Numbered from the stretch's first letter, positions 54,039 to 63,951 are shown. The stretch is DNA of 64,000 nucleotides from Pseudomonas brassicacearum (GCF_009601685.2 NZ_CP045701.2:2480001-2544000), one strand, 5' to 3'. Numbers and translations: made by a program. The notes: generated from the sequence alone by a model not told the origin.

Positions 54039-54062
54039 ACACGCCCCCGCAAGCGGGCGTGC
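54039..54062 (+). terminator. GC-rich hairpin between citM-like and oprD-like genes
   Basis: ACGCCCCCGC-AA-GCGGGCGT, a strong stem with a small bulge, 31 nt after the CitM stop. No T-tract follows, so it may attenuate or protect the upstream mRNA instead of fully terminating. Confidence 0.4.
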
Positions 54063-54100
54063 GCTGGCCTGCACGTTAAATAACAACAATGAGATTAGAC

Positions 54101-55354
54101 ATGACCACTTTGCTTATCCGCAGGGCTTTGTTTCCAATCCTGGGCTTGCTGCCCCTGGCCTCGGCCAGCGCCGAAGGTTTCATCGACGACAGCAAGCTCA
54201 AGCTGCAGTTGCGCAACGTCTATTTCAACGAAAATTTCCGCGACGAGCACGGTATGAGCCCACGGGCTGCGAGGACCGCCAAGAGTGAGCGCACCGAATG
54301 GGCCCAGGGCTTGCTGCTGGATTACCAGTCAGGTTTTACGCCGGGCACCGTTGGGTTCGGGGTTGATGCCCTGGGCCTGCTCGGGGTCAAGCTCGACTCC
54401 GGGCGTGGTCGCAGCGGCACCGGCCTGCTACCGGTGCATGACGACGGTCGCGCCGCCGACGAGTTTGCCAGCGCAGGGTTGACCGCCAAGGCCAGAGTGG
54501 CCAAGACCACGATCAAATACGGCACCTTGCTGCCCAAGAGCCCGGTGCTGGTCTACAACGATTCGCGGCTGTCGCCCCAGACATACCAAGGCACCCAGAT
54601 CAGCAGCAATGATGTCGACAACCTCACCGTCACCGGCGGCCATCTGGAGCGTTTCAAGCTGCGGGATTCGAGCGACAGCATGCCCATCGTGCCCGATGGC
54701 TACGGCGGCGATAAGTCCGGTGACTTCAGCTATGCCGGCGCCGACTACAAGCTGGGCAAGCACATCCGCCTGAGCTACTTCTACGGCGAGCTGGAGAATT
54801 TCTATCGACAGAATTTTGCTGGCATCCAACATGATTTGCCCTTGGGCGCTGGGGTATTGACCAGCGACCTGCGCTACTTCAACAGCGTCGATTCGGGGTC
54901 GGCCTACGGCGGCAAGATCGACAACGACATGCTCAGCGGGTCGCTGTCCTACGCGGTTGTCGGCCACACGTTGAGCGCCGGCTACCAAACCCTCAGCGGC
55001 GAGGCGGGCCTGCCTTATGTCAGCGGTGCCACGGTGTACACCTTCAGCAACGTCGGGATCGGCAAGTTCATCGAGGAAGACGAGAAAACCTGGATGCTCG
55101 GTTACGGCTACGACTTCGCTCGCCTAGGCGTACCTGGCCTGACATTTTCCACCCGCTACCTGAGCGGCAACGACGGCAAGTCCAATACCGCCGTCAAAGA
55201 GTGGGAGCGTGACGCAGAGATCGCCTACGTGGTGCAGCAGGGCACGTTCAAGGGGCTGGGGGTGAAGCTGCGCAACTACGTCTATCGCTCGGACTTTTCC
55301 CGTGGCCGTGACAGCAACCGGATCTACTTCACCTACGACATCGCCCTCTGGTAG
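54101..55354 (+). CDS. OprD-family outer-membrane porin
   Basis: 417 aa with a signal peptide (ALFPILGLLPLASASA before EGFI) and the OprD pattern: FIDDSKLKLQLRNVYFNENF, EWAQGLLLDYQSGFTPGTVG, FGVDALGLLGVKLDSGRG, and the terminal strand RIYFTYDIALW ending in an aromatic residue. OprD proteins pass acids and amino acids; the neighbours suggest a tricarboxylate. Start 54101 is preferred to the in-frame ATG at 54089 for the signal peptide. Confidence 0.93.
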   Translation: MTTLLIRRALFPILGLLPLASASAEGFIDDSKLKLQLRNVYFNENFRDEHGMSPRAARTAKSERTEWAQGLLLDYQSGFTPGTVGFGVDALGLLGVKLDSGRGRSGTGLLPVHDDGRAADEFASAGLTAKARVAKTTIKYGTLLPKSPVLVYNDSRLSPQTYQGTQISSNDVDNLTVTGGHLERFKLRDSSDSMPIVPDGYGGDKSGDFSYAGADYKLGKHIRLSYFYGELENFYRQNFAGIQHDLPLGAGVLTSDLRYFNSVDSGSAYGGKIDNDMLSGSLSYAVVGHTLSAGYQTLSGEAGLPYVSGATVYTFSNVGIGKFIEEDEKTWMLGYGYDFARLGVPGLTFSTRYLSGNDGKSNTAVKEWERDAEIAYVVQQGTFKGLGVKLRNYVYRSDFSRGRDSNRIYFTYDIALW

Positions 55355-55411
55355 GTAGAGCCGTCCAGTAAAAAAGATGGACCTTTGGCAAGGGATTGCT
55401 TCCGCTCGGCA

Positions 55412-55519
55412 CTGTAGGCGCTGGCGAAGCCTGCGATCTTTTGATCTTGATCGTTTCGCTTGCGACTTAACAGTCCTGGACAAGATCGCAGCCTCGTTGC
55501 ACTCGGCAGCTAATGCAGG
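55412..55519. repeat. REPIN (GCTGCGATCTT-type)
   Basis: Left arm CTGTAGGCGCTGGCGAAGCC with CTGCGATCTTTTGATCTT (from 55412) and right arm AAGATCGCAGCCTCG ... CTCGGCAGC (to 55519) are inverted relatives of the REP at 48785-48880. It lies in the 361-nt gap between the oprD-like gene and phlI, at the edge of the DAPG locus. Confidence 0.75.
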
Positions 55520-55537
55520 CGCAGCCCTGCGCGACCA

Positions 55538-55667
55538 AGATTCGGTGGTGCGCGATGTGAGTCGGGTTCTCAACCTCAACCGCATGGCTCAAGAGATCGG
55601 CGGGGGCATGCAGGAAATCGGCAATGCCACGGCGCAAGTGGCAATTGCAATGCTTCAGTCAACATAG
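55538..55667 (+). pseudogene. 3' remnant of an unidentified gene
   Basis: An open frame reading DSVVRDVSRVLNLNRMAQEI and GGGMQEIGNATAQVAIAM ends with TAG one base before a strong terminator hairpin. It looks like the last ~40 codons of a helical protein cut off by the REPIN. I do not recognise the family. Confidence 0.35.
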
Positions 55668-55697
55668 TCCGGGCCTTTAACGAAATGGCCCGGATTT
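55668..55697 (+). terminator. Rho-independent-like terminator at the edge of the phl locus
   Basis: TCCGGGCC (55668-55675) and GGCCCGGA (55687-55694) form a perfect 8-bp stem with an 11-nt loop, followed by TTTGTT on the plus strand. It lies between the convergent upstream remnant and the phlI stop and may serve both directions. Confidence 0.65.
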
Positions 55698-55715
55698 GTT
55701 CCATACGTTTGGGGA

Positions 55716-56639
55716 TCAGAACTTTTTCGGCACGGGCAAGGGCCGGTCGATACAACCATGCTCAGGCGCGCGTCGTGCGGGTAGGGGGACCAGCGAAACC
55801 AATTCCTCTTCGACGATTTGATTGCTCATGGCCAATTCCAGCTCGGGGCAGTCAATGCTGAGCCAGTCACCGTGCTGGAGCGGCACGTTCGCGGTGCGAT
55901 GGCTCAAGCTGTGAAACACGTAGTGAACCAGCCCAGGCTCGAGAAACTGCTCATGTTTCTCCAGGAACTCTTGCGAATATCGGCGCAAACTCTGCCAGCG
56001 ATGCAAACTCATCCGATGGTGACTTGCCGTCAACGGCTGGCCGTCGCGCTCTATCTGGACATTGATGGCCAAGTCAGCCTGCAATTCCCCCACGATCAAT
56101 GCCGGGGCAATCGCACAGGTGCGCAAGTGCGCATGCGTTGCAGAAATGGCATCACGGCTGTGCAATACATGATCGTGAATATCGTTGCCCAGGGTAAAAC
56201 CAATGAAGCGCAGCGCGCCAAACGGGTCGACCCAATAGAGGCAGACAATGCACGGCTCGCTACTGATGCTTTGTGAATGATAAGGCACCTGCAAAGGGTC
56301 GCCGTCGGTCTTGAGCAACCGGCCGTTACCTTTGTAATACCAGGCTTGTTCTGTCTTGGCGGTACAGAGCGTGATTTCGCTGATCTGGACCAATAGATTG
56401 CTATCGGGCTTGAGCGGCGGCCGGTATTTCATCGCCGTGGGCGTAAGCGGGTAGGGCGTGGACGGCAGGTCCTTGAGATAGGACTCCCAGTCCATATTCC
56501 GATCAGCGCAATGGGCCAGGGCTTCATAAAGATTTCCCTGGGGTGGACGCACTTCACGGCTTTGGCCGGACTTGAAGTCAAATACGCCAAGGCCTCCTCG
56601 TGGCACTGGAGAGTCCAGCAACATTACATAATGGGTCAT
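55716..56639 (-). CDS. phlI: PhlI, conserved protein of the DAPG locus, function unknown
   Basis: 307 aa, no signal peptide or membrane segment seen. I do not recognise a catalytic motif. The name follows its position directly after phlE; phlI is known as a gene of unknown function in DAPG loci. The ATG at 56639 overlaps the last base of the phlE stop (TGATG), so it is translationally coupled to the exporter. The alternative GTG at 56642 adds one residue. Confidence 0.75.
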   Translation of the reverse strand: MTHYVMLLDSPVPRGGLGVFDFKSGQSREVRPPQGNLYEALAHCADRNMDWESYLKDLPSTPYPLTPTAMKYRPPLKPDSNLLVQISEITLCTAKTEQAWYYKGNGRLLKTDGDPLQVPYHSQSISSEPCIVCLYWVDPFGALRFIGFTLGNDIHDHVLHSRDAISATHAHLRTCAIAPALIVGELQADLAINVQIERDGQPLTASHHRMSLHRWQSLRRYSQEFLEKHEQFLEPGLVHYVFHSLSHRTANVPLQHGDWLSIDCPELELAMSNQIVEEELVSLVPLPARRAPEHGCIDRPLPVPKKF

Positions 56640-57910
56640 CACTTATCCTCCAGGGTCAAGCGTGCGGACAGGGGGGCGTAGTCCTTGAGTCGGCTGAAAG
56701 CCGGGTTTGCCTCTTTGAGCCATAAGGACAGCAAGCCCCCCGTGACACTTCCGGCCAGTGCCAGGAACAGTATTGCGGTGAGTCCCCACGTCATGGCGAT
56801 GTAGCCGGCGAAGACAGGCGCGACGCCCCCTCCGAGAATCTCTCCACAGCCCACCACCAGGCCCGTCGCGGTGGCCAATAAACTGGGCGGCACTGACTCG
56901 CTGGTCAGTGGGCCGACCGTTATGCAGATCAGGCTGAAGTTGATAAAGGACAAGAAAAATAATTGAAGGAACAGTAGCCAGGGCAGCGGTGGGCTGATGA
57001 TCAATAAACCCACCAACAGCGCGCTGATCATGAAGCAGGTGGAAACCACGGGCTTGCGACCCAGTTGGTCGGACAGGCCGGGAATGACCAACTGGCCAAA
57101 AAAACCACCCAGGCCAATGGCAGAAATGATCATGGCCATGGAGAAGTTGCTCAGGTGCAGAATGTCTGTCAGGTAGCTGGGGAGCAGGGCACACAGAACG
57201 AACTGGCACGTCAGTATGCAAAGCATCAAGGCAATATTGAGCCGCACATTCCCGCTGGACAGGGCCGTCCTCCACTGGCTTTTGGAGGTATGTGCAATCG
57301 ACGCCGTGCCGGGCATCTGGGTCGGTTGATAGGTTCTATACAGGTACCAGGCCACTAACAGGCCGGGTAACGAAATGATGGCGAATACGGCGCGCCAGGA
57401 TCCGAACACTTCAAGCAGGACACCTGCCAGCAGCGGTCCGAGGCACAGGCCGATGATGGGGAACAAGGCCTGTTGAATACCTAGATTGAGTCCGCGCCGG
57501 CAAGGCTGCGAGACTTCATCGGTGACAATGATACTGACGGGAGTGAAGGCACCTTCACAGACGCCCATCAAGGCACGCAAGAGCACCAGGCCCACCAGGC
57601 TGGTGATCAATGCCGACGCACCGGCCAGCAGGGATAGCAAGGTGATCGACAGCACCAGCAACTTCTTGGGGCCCAGTACCCTGATGGCGGCGCCCATGAA
57701 CAAAGCTGAGCCTCCCCATGCAAATGCCAGGATGGCCGACAACATGCTCAAGTCCTGATAGTCCAGGGCCAAGTCATGCATGATCACCGGGAACAGTGGC
57801 ATGATAATGAACCTGTCCAGTCCTACCAGCCCGAAGCTCAGCGATAGAAGCGTGATCATGCGTCTTTCATAGCCACCCCAAGGTCGAGCGACCAGATACT
57901 TCATCTCCAT
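56639..57910 (-). CDS. phlE: DAPG-locus MFS transporter PhlE
   Basis: 423 aa, twelve-TM major facilitator. N-terminal LVGLDRFIIMPLFPVIMHDL, A-type loop AFAWGGSALFMGAAIRVLGP, and two-fold internal pattern. PhlE is known as a putative efflux protein for DAPG or its toxic intermediates. ATG 57910 has GGAAGG just upstream. It is separated from phlD by 126 nt containing a strong hairpin. Confidence 0.93.
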   Translation of the reverse strand: MEMKYLVARPWGGYERRMITLLSLSFGLVGLDRFIIMPLFPVIMHDLALDYQDLSMLSAILAFAWGGSALFMGAAIRVLGPKKLLVLSITLLSLLAGASALITSLVGLVLLRALMGVCEGAFTPVSIIVTDEVSQPCRRGLNLGIQQALFPIIGLCLGPLLAGVLLEVFGSWRAVFAIISLPGLLVAWYLYRTYQPTQMPGTASIAHTSKSQWRTALSSGNVRLNIALMLCILTCQFVLCALLPSYLTDILHLSNFSMAMIISAIGLGGFFGQLVIPGLSDQLGRKPVVSTCFMISALLVGLLIISPPLPWLLFLQLFFLSFINFSLICITVGPLTSESVPPSLLATATGLVVGCGEILGGGVAPVFAGYIAMTWGLTAILFLALAGSVTGGLLSLWLKEANPAFSRLKDYAPLSARLTLEDK

Positions 57911-57984
57911 GTTCCTTCCCCTTCTTTCCCTAGCGCTTTCGAAGCCCTCTCGAACGAGGTGAACGCCTGCGATCCATACTCCGG

Positions 57985-58012
57985 CAGCCAGGGGCGGGTG
58001 TGCCCCTGGCTG
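57985..58012. terminator. Strong hairpin between phlD and phlE
   Basis: CAGCCAGGGGC (57985-57995) and GCCCCTGGCTG (58002-58012) form a perfect 11-bp stem with a 6-nt loop. In the phl direction (minus) no U-tract follows, so it likely attenuates transcription into phlE or stabilises the phlACBD message. Confidence 0.55.
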
Positions 58013-58036
58013 GGTGCCGGTGTTTTATCGGGTTTG

Positions 58037-59086
58037 TCAGGCGACCCAAGTGCCCGCGGCCATTTCAGCGGTGAAACCGGGGCCGAAGGCCGCCAGCATG
58101 CCCGTCGCGCCATCGACAAGCCCGCTGTCAAACTGGCGCTTGAGCACATCGAAGACCACCACGCTGGCGATGTTCCCGGCTTCACTCAAACTGTCGCGAG
58201 ACTGCGCGACCCGGCCCGCTTCCAGGTCCAGTTGCAGGACCAGTTCATCAAGAATTTTCCGTCCGCCGGTATGGAAGATGAAAAAGTCATTTTGAGCGCA
58301 ATGTTGATTGAAGGTCTCGTAGTTCAATTCCTCCATCATCGGTGCGACATCTTTAATGGAGTTCATCACAGCCTTGTCCAGGGTAAAGTGAAAGCCACTG
58401 TCTTTAACGTCGTATTTAATGTAGTGCTCGCTGTCTGGCAGGAAGTAAGACCCGGTCTTGGCGATCTTGAAACCAGGCGCCTGGTCATCGGCGCGCATGA
58501 CGCAGGCCGATACGGCATCGCCGAATAACGCCGCCGATATGAACGCGTGCAACTTGGTGTCCTGGGGTTGATAGCAGAGCGACGAAAACTCCAGGGAGAC
58601 GATAAGAACATGGTTGTCCGGCGCCCGGCTGGCAAAATCATTGGCACGATTGATCGCCGCAGCGCCTGCTACACAGCCCAATTGCGCGATGGGCAGTTGT
58701 ACGGTCGACGTTCGCAGGCCCAGGTCATTGATCAAGTGGGCCGTCAGCGAAGGCATCATGAAACCCGTGCACGATGTCACGGCGACCATGCGAATGTCGT
58801 CGATAGTCAGCCCGGCGTTCTCAATGGCTTGGCGCGCCGCGATGGATGACATGCGGCGGGCTTCGCGCTCATAAACGATGCTGCGGTGGGTGAAGCCGGT
58901 ATGCACCGCCAGTTCATCGATAGGCAGGACCAGGTGCCGTTCGTTCACCTGTGTGTTTTGAATCATTCGTTTGGCAAGTGCCATTCGTGGGTGATCATCA
59001 TGCAACTGCTCTAGATGCTCGATCATTTGTTGCTGGGTGATCTTGTATTGCGGAAACAACAGACTGGGTTTGCAAAGAGTAGACAT
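58037..59086 (-). CDS. phlD: Type III polyketide synthase PhlD (phloroglucinol synthase)
   Basis: 349 aa, exactly PhlD length. Condenses three malonyl-CoA into phloroglucinol, the committed step of DAPG synthesis. The chalcone-synthase-like core is clear, with the catalytic Cys138 in [13 protein letters not shown] and the PhlD hallmarks [33 protein letters not shown] and [20 protein letters not shown] 59086 chosen over the frame at 59125. Lies after phlB with a 157-nt gap. Confidence 0.97.
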   Translation of the reverse strand: MSTLCKPSLLFPQYKITQQQMIEHLEQLHDDHPRMALAKRMIQNTQVNERHLVLPIDELAVHTGFTHRSIVYEREARRMSSIAARQAIENAGLTIDDIRMVAVTSCTGFMMPSLTAHLINDLGLRTSTVQLPIAQLGCVAGAAAINRANDFASRAPDNHVLIVSLEFSSLCYQPQDTKLHAFISAALFGDAVSACVMRADDQAPGFKIAKTGSYFLPDSEHYIKYDVKDSGFHFTLDKAVMNSIKDVAPMMEELNYETFNQHCAQNDFFIFHTGGRKILDELVLQLDLEAGRVAQSRDSLSEAGNIASVVVFDVLKRQFDSGLVDGATGMLAAFGPGFTAEMAAGTWVA

Positions 59087-59243
59087 GACAAGTCCTCGGC
59101 TAGAAGCCAATAAAGTTAGAAGCACATTTAAGGCAATGACTGCAAAGCAGGACTCTGAAAGGCAGAATCAAAGCAGCGGGCTGGAGAGCCAAAAAACTTG
59201 ACTGTTGTTATCGAAAGAACGGGGTGTGGCGCACGCCTGTTTG

Positions 59244-59684
59244 TTATTTCACCAATACAAACTTATAGGCATATTGCCAGGCCAAGTTGCTTTCCCGGAC
59301 ATGTTTGCGAATAACCATGCGCACGGGCGCACCGCTGACGACTTGCCGGGGATCGATGACATCAACGATTTCCGAGGCAATCACCAGGCCATCATCCAGA
59401 CGCACCATCGCCATGAAGCGGGGCACGGTTTCGCCATAGCCCATGGCTGCCAGTATCGGATTCTCGGCATGGGCGCTGACTTGGATGGTGCCGGTGCGTG
59501 CGCAGCGATACGGTTCTACATTCAACGAATTGCACGCGCCGCAGACGGTGCGCCGTGGGAAGAAAATTTCTTCGCAATCCTGGCAGCGACTGCCTTCGAG
59601 ACGGTATTTGCCGCCATGCTCGCGCCATTCGCGCAACATGCTGGCGGTGGTCATGCGGTGAATCTGTTCAGGGTAAAGGGACAT
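59244..59684 (-). CDS. phlB: DAPG acetyltransferase subunit PhlB (OB-fold, zinc finger)
   Basis: 146 aa, a DUF35/OB-fold protein that scaffolds the PhlA/PhlC acyltransferase complex acetylating phloroglucinol. The rubredoxin-like zinc site is visible: [18 protein letters not shown]. The frame opens at 59837, but MSLYPEQ at 59684 is the family start, with GGAG upstream. 10 nt after the phlC stop. Confidence 0.96.
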   Translation of the reverse strand: MSLYPEQIHRMTTASMLREWREHGGKYRLEGSRCQDCEEIFFPRRTVCGACNSLNVEPYRCARTGTIQVSAHAENPILAAMGYGETVPRFMAMVRLDDGLVIASEIVDVIDPRQVVSGAPVRMVIRKHVRESNLAWQYAYKFVLVK

Positions 59685-59694
59685 GGTCGGCTCC

Positions 59695-60891
59695 TTAATC
59701 GTTGGAAAGCACAATGACACTGTTGTGCGCGGCGTAACCGCCCAGGTTTTGCGAGACACCGATACGGGCGCCTTTGACTTGGTTGTTGGACTCGCCGCGA
59801 AGCTGTCGGAACAATTCAGTAATGTGCAAAATCCCATCGCAACCGGAGGCGTGGCCGCGTCCGATATTGCCGCCGTCAGTGTTCAGGGGAAGTTGCCCAT
59901 CAAGGGCGATACCGCCTTCCAATACAAAGTCGCCTGCCTGGCCTGGACCACATACGCCCATGGACTCCATTTGAATCAACCCGGCGCCCAGCAAGTCATA
60001 GACTTGCGCCACGTCGATATCCTTTGCGGTGATACCGGCTTTTTTGTAGGCGATTTCGGCGCAGGCCATCGAGTTGGCGGAAACCGCCATGCCTACATCT
60101 TTTGGCAGCCCCGGAAATTGCAACGTCGGGTTGTGGTAGCGCGTGCCGAAATAGTGCGATACGCCGGTGTAGGCACAGCCACGGATAAATACCGGTTGGG
60201 TCGTGTAACGGTGCACAAGGTGTTCGGCGACCAGGATGGCGCAGCCGCTGGCTTCACCCCAGGCCAACATCGAGCCGCATGCTTCGCTGCTCTTGAGTGT
60301 TTCGAGGGACGGAATTGGCACGCCATAACGGGTAGCCGTGGGGGTGTTATGGGCATAGATACGCATCTGCCGCCCAAAAGTCGCCAATACATCCGCTTCG
60401 CGTCCTGCATAACCGAACTTTTCAAAATATTCGGCGGTCGCCAGGGCGAAGGCGTCTGTGTGTGAGATGCCTAGAAAATAATCGTATTCACATTCAGTGC
60501 TGGAGCCAATGTATTCGGCATAGTTGATGTGGTCGGTCATTTTTTCAAAGCCGCCGCACAGGACGATGTCGTATTCACCTGAGGCGACCATTTGGTGAGC
60601 CATCTGGAAAGACACCGAACTGCTGGTGCAGTTGGCGGTACTCATGAACGTGGGGGCAGGGCTGATACCCAAAGCATCGGAAATGGTCGGGCCCAGGCCT
60701 CCGTATTCGGAAATGCCTTCACCGTGGTAACCATAGGCAACTGCCTGGAGTTCGCGCGGATGCATCTTGATGGCGTTGAGTGCTTGGTAGGCGGACTCGA
60801 CGATCATCTCCTTGAAAGTCTGACGAACCCTGGAACTGCCCGGTTTAGGGGTATAGGCAGCCGAAACGATAGCGACGCGTCGTGCGCACAT
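59695..60891 (-). CDS. phlC: DAPG acetyltransferase subunit PhlC (thiolase-like)
   Basis: 398 aa thiolase/SCP-x-type protein, the acyl-transferring subunit of PhlABC, which converts monoacetylphloroglucinol to DAPG. The active-site Cys88 known for PhlC is at the expected position ([10 protein letters not shown]), and the C-terminal [18 protein letters not shown] carries the thiolase His/Cys residues. Between phlA (31-nt gap) and phlB. Confidence 0.97.
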   Translation of the reverse strand: MCARRVAIVSAAYTPKPGSSRVRQTFKEMIVESAYQALNAIKMHPRELQAVAYGYHGEGISEYGGLGPTISDALGISPAPTFMSTANCTSSSVSFQMAHQMVASGEYDIVLCGGFEKMTDHINYAEYIGSSTECEYDYFLGISHTDAFALATAEYFEKFGYAGREADVLATFGRQMRIYAHNTPTATRYGVPIPSLETLKSSEACGSMLAWGEASGCAILVAEHLVHRYTTQPVFIRGCAYTGVSHYFGTRYHNPTLQFPGLPKDVGMAVSANSMACAEIAYKKAGITAKDIDVAQVYDLLGAGLIQMESMGVCGPGQAGDFVLEGGIALDGQLPLNTDGGNIGRGHASGCDGILHITELFRQLRGESNNQVKGARIGVSQNLGGYAAHNSVIVLSND

Positions 60892-60922
60892 AAGAAGGTG
60901 CTCCTTGCTAGATGGATTGGAA

Positions 60923-62005
60923 TCAGAGATAGGCCGTCAGGGCATAGTCAGGCCGCAAGTATTTGAACTCGTACTTGATCGACGTCCCGTAATCCACGTA
61001 GTACTTATCCTCCAGCAGCGTGCGCAGCGGAACGTTGGTCTTTTGATAGGCTTCGATGGCGTCGGTGACGGTCAAGGCAATGGCATCGCTGCCCGCACCA
61101 AACCCATAGGAAACCACCAGGATTCTTTCACCGGGACGCGCTTGATCGAGGACGTTGACCAAGCCCAGCAAAGGGCTCGCAGCCCCAGCATCACCGACAC
61201 TCTGGGCATAGATGCCAGGTTCGATTTGCGCCGTTGTGAATCCCAGGTGCTTGCCAAGAGAGTAGGGGGTCGACACCAGGTTTTGCTGGAAGACGACATA
61301 ATCGAAATCACCGGCCTGCGCATGGATCTTGGCCATCAATCCCGAGGCGGCACGACGAGTCTGGTCTTCAAGGCCGATGCTGTTCTTGTCCGAGCCCAGT
61401 CCCATTCCCGACCGGATATAGCGATCCCCCTGAGGCCTGATGTTGTCAGCGACATCTGCCGCGCAAGAAAAACTTGCGTCAAAATGCGCGATCACATTTT
61501 CTGTACCCAACAGCAGGGCAGCGGCCCCCGCTCCGGCATAGGATTCTGTCAAATCACCGGGGGCGGTGTTGCGGTTGATCGTATCGGCGCCCACCGCCAA
61601 AGCGTTGCCCACCATGCCCGATGCCACCAGGGCGTATGCAATCTGCAGGGCGCTGGTGCCTGATTTGCCGGCAAACTGCACGTCTGCGCAAAAGGCGTCG
61701 TAGCCGCAGCCGAGCATTTCCAGGATGATCGCGGCCGAGGCCCGGGAGTCATAAGGATTGGTGCAGGTGCCAAGATAAAGCGCTTCAAGGGGACAAGGCG
61801 GCGCTTTGTCCAGCGCGCGTTGGGCGGCGAGCACGCCCAAGGTGATGACGTCTTCGTCAGGTTGCAGCACAGCCCTTTCAAGAACGCCCAATTGACCCTT
61901 TACCAAGCTCAGATCGGTGTTTTTCCACACCTGGATCACGTCGTCCACCTTGAGCCGGCAGACCGGGATGCCCGCGCCGTAACTCACAATTCCTACTTTA
62001 TTCAT
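60923..62005 (-). CDS. phlA: DAPG acetyltransferase subunit PhlA (KAS III-like)
   Basis: 360 aa, beta-ketoacyl-ACP-synthase-III-like subunit of the PhlACB acyltransferase. Visible: [59 protein letters not shown] and [20 protein letters not shown]. Where KAS III enzymes have a catalytic Cys, the reading is FAGKSGTS, in keeping with its non-catalytic or structural role beside PhlC. ATG 62005 has GGAGG 9 nt upstream; this leader also carries GGA motifs of the kind bound by RsmA/RsmE. First gene of phlACBDE, downstream of phO. Confidence 0.96.
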   Translation of the reverse strand: MNKVGIVSYGAGIPVCRLKVDDVIQVWKNTDLSLVKGQLGVLERAVLQPDEDVITLGVLAAQRALDKAPPCPLEALYLGTCTNPYDSRASAAIILEMLGCGYDAFCADVQFAGKSGTSALQIAYALVASGMVGNALAVGADTINRNTAPGDLTESYAGAGAAALLLGTENVIAHFDASFSCAADVADNIRPQGDRYIRSGMGLGSDKNSIGLEDQTRRAASGLMAKIHAQAGDFDYVVFQQNLVSTPYSLGKHLGFTTAQIEPGIYAQSVGDAGAASPLLGLVNVLDQARPGERILVVSYGFGAGSDAIALTVTDAIEAYQKTNVPLRTLLEDKYYVDYGTSIKYEFKYLRPDYALTAYL

Positions 62006-62201
62006 GTGTACTTCCTCCAGATTCCGTTCTTTCACCCGCTGGCGGAAAGCCGTGACAGGTGCATGAAATATTTAGAAACTATCTATTGGTGCTCGCAAAG
62101 TGATACTGGCGGTCCTATGCCCCGTAAATCGGCGGGTTCAAGAGGCAGAACCTGCCGGTCAACCTGTGAACAATAGGTTTATTTCCGTCCAATCATTATG
62201 T

Positions 62202-62231
62202 ATGATACGAAACGTGCCGTATCGTTAAGGT
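62202..62231. promoter_or_regulatory. PhlF operator phO
   Basis: ATGATACGAAACGTGCCGTA (62202-62221) continued by TCGTTAAGGT is the 30-bp PhlF-binding site described upstream of phlA, with GATACG/CGTATC half-sites. Compared with the form I remember it has one central difference (GTGCC for GTACC). It lies 197 nt before the phlA ATG in the 418-nt phlA-phlF gap. Confidence 0.93.
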
Positions 62232-62335
62232 CGCGTTAAAAATTTATGAATTTCCTTCTCCGATTTCCCTACATGGAGGCAATAAGCGCTCAAGAGACCC
62301 GCTGCTAAGCAGAAGCTGAGATCTAATAAACATAC

Positions 62336-62358
62336 AAAACGAAACGATCCGTTTCATT
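62336..62358. promoter_or_regulatory. Second phO-like palindrome in front of phlF
   Basis: The core GAAACGATCCGTTTC (62341-62355) is a perfect 6-bp dyad with a 3-nt centre. Aligned with the core of phO over 23 positions, the flanked site matches 17. It is 66 nt upstream of the phlF ATG, which would suit PhlF autoregulation. Prediction by eye. Confidence 0.6.
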
Positions 62359-62423
62359 GCTTTTCGAGAGAATCCTATACCTTGAGTCTCTTTTGTCAAG
62401 CGCCATATTGGAGATTTTGATTT

Positions 62424-63050
62424 ATGGCCCGTAAACCATCTCGGAGCTCCATTGGCTCATTGAGGAGCCCTCACACGCACAAAGCGATCATTATTTCTGC
62501 CATAGAAACACTCAAGGAGTGCGGTTATTCGGGGTTGAGCATCGAGGCTGTGGCCCGCCGTGCTGGCGCCAGTAAACCGACAATCTACCGATGGTGGGGT
62601 AACAAGGCAGCCTTGATCGCCGAGGTCTACGAGAGTGAAAGCGAGCAGATTCGAAAAGAGCCTGATAAAGGCTCCTTCAAGGAGAACCTCAATTTCTTGC
62701 TGCTCAATCTCTGGAAGGTCTGGCGAGAAACGATTTGCGGGGAGGCTTTTCGGTGTGTCATTGCTGAGGCCCAACTCGATCCCAGCACGCTGCCCAAACT
62801 GAAAGACGAATTCATGGAACGACGTAGGGAGTTGCCTCGCAAGCTGGTGGAAAATGCCATTCAGCAAGGCGAGTTGCCCAAGGATACGTCGCGTGAATTG
62901 CTCCTGGACATGATCTTCGGGTTTTGCTGGTACCGGCTGTTGACCGAGCAGTTGGAGGTGGAAGCGGATATCAATGAATTCACGACACTTCTGATGAACG
63001 GGGTACTGCGCACGAATTCGGCAGCGGTTCAGGGCGCCGCCGAAGCCTGA
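62424..63050 (+). CDS. phlF: TetR-family repressor PhlF
   Basis: 208 aa. Pathway-specific repressor of phlACBDE, relieved by DAPG. Its N-terminal TetR HTH is the well-known PhlF one: MARKPSRSSIGSLRSPHTHK, then GLSIEAVARRAGASKPTIYR. The following GEAFRCVIAEAQLDPSTLPK and LLLDMIFGFCWYRLLTEQLE segments fit PhlF. Divergent from phlA across the operator region and convergent with phlG (19-nt gap). Confidence 0.97.
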   Translation: MARKPSRSSIGSLRSPHTHKAIIISAIETLKECGYSGLSIEAVARRAGASKPTIYRWWGNKAALIAEVYESESEQIRKEPDKGSFKENLNFLLLNLWKVWRETICGEAFRCVIAEAQLDPSTLPKLKDEFMERRRELPRKLVENAIQQGELPKDTSRELLLDMIFGFCWYRLLTEQLEVEADINEFTTLLMNGVLRTNSAAVQGAAEA

Positions 63051-63069
63051 TTATCGGGTGGGGTTGTCC

Positions 63070-63951
63070 TTACTTTGCGCCACTGAATTGTGCATGAAGG
63101 CTCGGCAGGATGCTGGCCAGGTGGTTGAACTCACACAAGTCATGCACTGCAAATTCATAAGCCAGGGTTTCCAGCTCCACTTCCCCCAGACCGTTTTCTT
63201 CCAGTAGCTGAGCGGCTCGCTCGGCGCCTGGAAAACGCTGCATCGCAGGGTGGCTGCCGACCCAGTAACGGCTCGTCAGGTACAAACCCTCCGGGCATTC
63301 CTTGAACAAGTGCGCCATCAATGACACTGGCACTTGCGGTTCGTGGGCCAGGCTCATCAAGGCGCTGACGCTGCCGTCTATGTTGGATTCGCGGTACAGG
63401 TCCGGACAGAAGCCCAGCTCGCAGGGGTCCCTGAAATCGATGTGCAGGTGCATAAGGCGGTCACCGACGTACTCAGAGGCGCAAAAGGTATTGCCATATA
63501 AACGCTCCTCGAAGCTCAGGGTATTGTCGAGAAGGCGTTCGTGATGAACGCAGGGATTTTCCACATGGGCATAAGGAAACCACAGGGTGTAGCGTTCAGC
63601 CTCCAGTGGGTGCCACATGAACCACCACTTGAGCATCTCGGCTGTGCAGTTGGGGAAAAACTTGCGACTTTGCACGTAGGCCATCGGCCCTGGCAGCAGG
63701 GCGTAACCGGCCTCTTCGCTAATGAAATCGGCGGCGAGCATGCGGTTAAGGTCTTCAACGCTGGGCGTCAAGGTGTCAGCCAGGGGCATGGGGCCTTGCT
63801 GTATTTTTTCGACGGCACTGAGCGGCACGCTGATCTTGGAGCGGAAAAAGTCGGCGTAGGGTTTGCCTTGGATGGCCCGCTGATTGGCCAGGAACTGCTT
63901 CTGCATTGGCAATGAGAAGTAGGTGAAAGGTGTCATTACGCGCGCTTCCAT
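63070..63951 (-). CDS. phlG: 2,4-diacetylphloroglucinol hydrolase PhlG
   Basis: 293 aa. Zinc hydrolase that cleaves a C-C bond of DAPG to give monoacetylphloroglucinol, lowering its toxicity. The four metal ligands known for PhlG fall at the published numbering: H129 (PYAHVENP), E160 (FCASEYVGD), H270 (FAVHDLCEF) and E274. The ATG at 63951 has AAGGA 9 nt upstream and fits those positions. Upstream regulation (PhlH) lies beyond the right edge. Confidence 0.97.
   Translation of the reverse strand: MEARVMTPFTYFSLPMQKQFLANQRAIQGKPYADFFRSKISVPLSAVEKIQQGPMPLADTLTPSVEDLNRMLAADFISEEAGYALLPGPMAYVQSRKFFPNCTAEMLKWWFMWHPLEAERYTLWFPYAHVENPCVHHERLLDNTLSFEERLYGNTFCASEYVGDRLMHLHIDFRDPCELGFCPDLYRESNIDGSVSALMSLAHEPQVPVSLMAHLFKECPEGLYLTSRYWVGSHPAMQRFPGAERAAQLLEENGLGEVELETLAYEFAVHDLCEFNHLASILPSLHAQFSGAK

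Noticed and set aside
52770..54089. 439-codon minus-strand frame opposite the CitM-type transporter
   Set aside because: Gln/His/Arg-rich antisense shadow; the plus strand encodes a clear multi-TM transporter.
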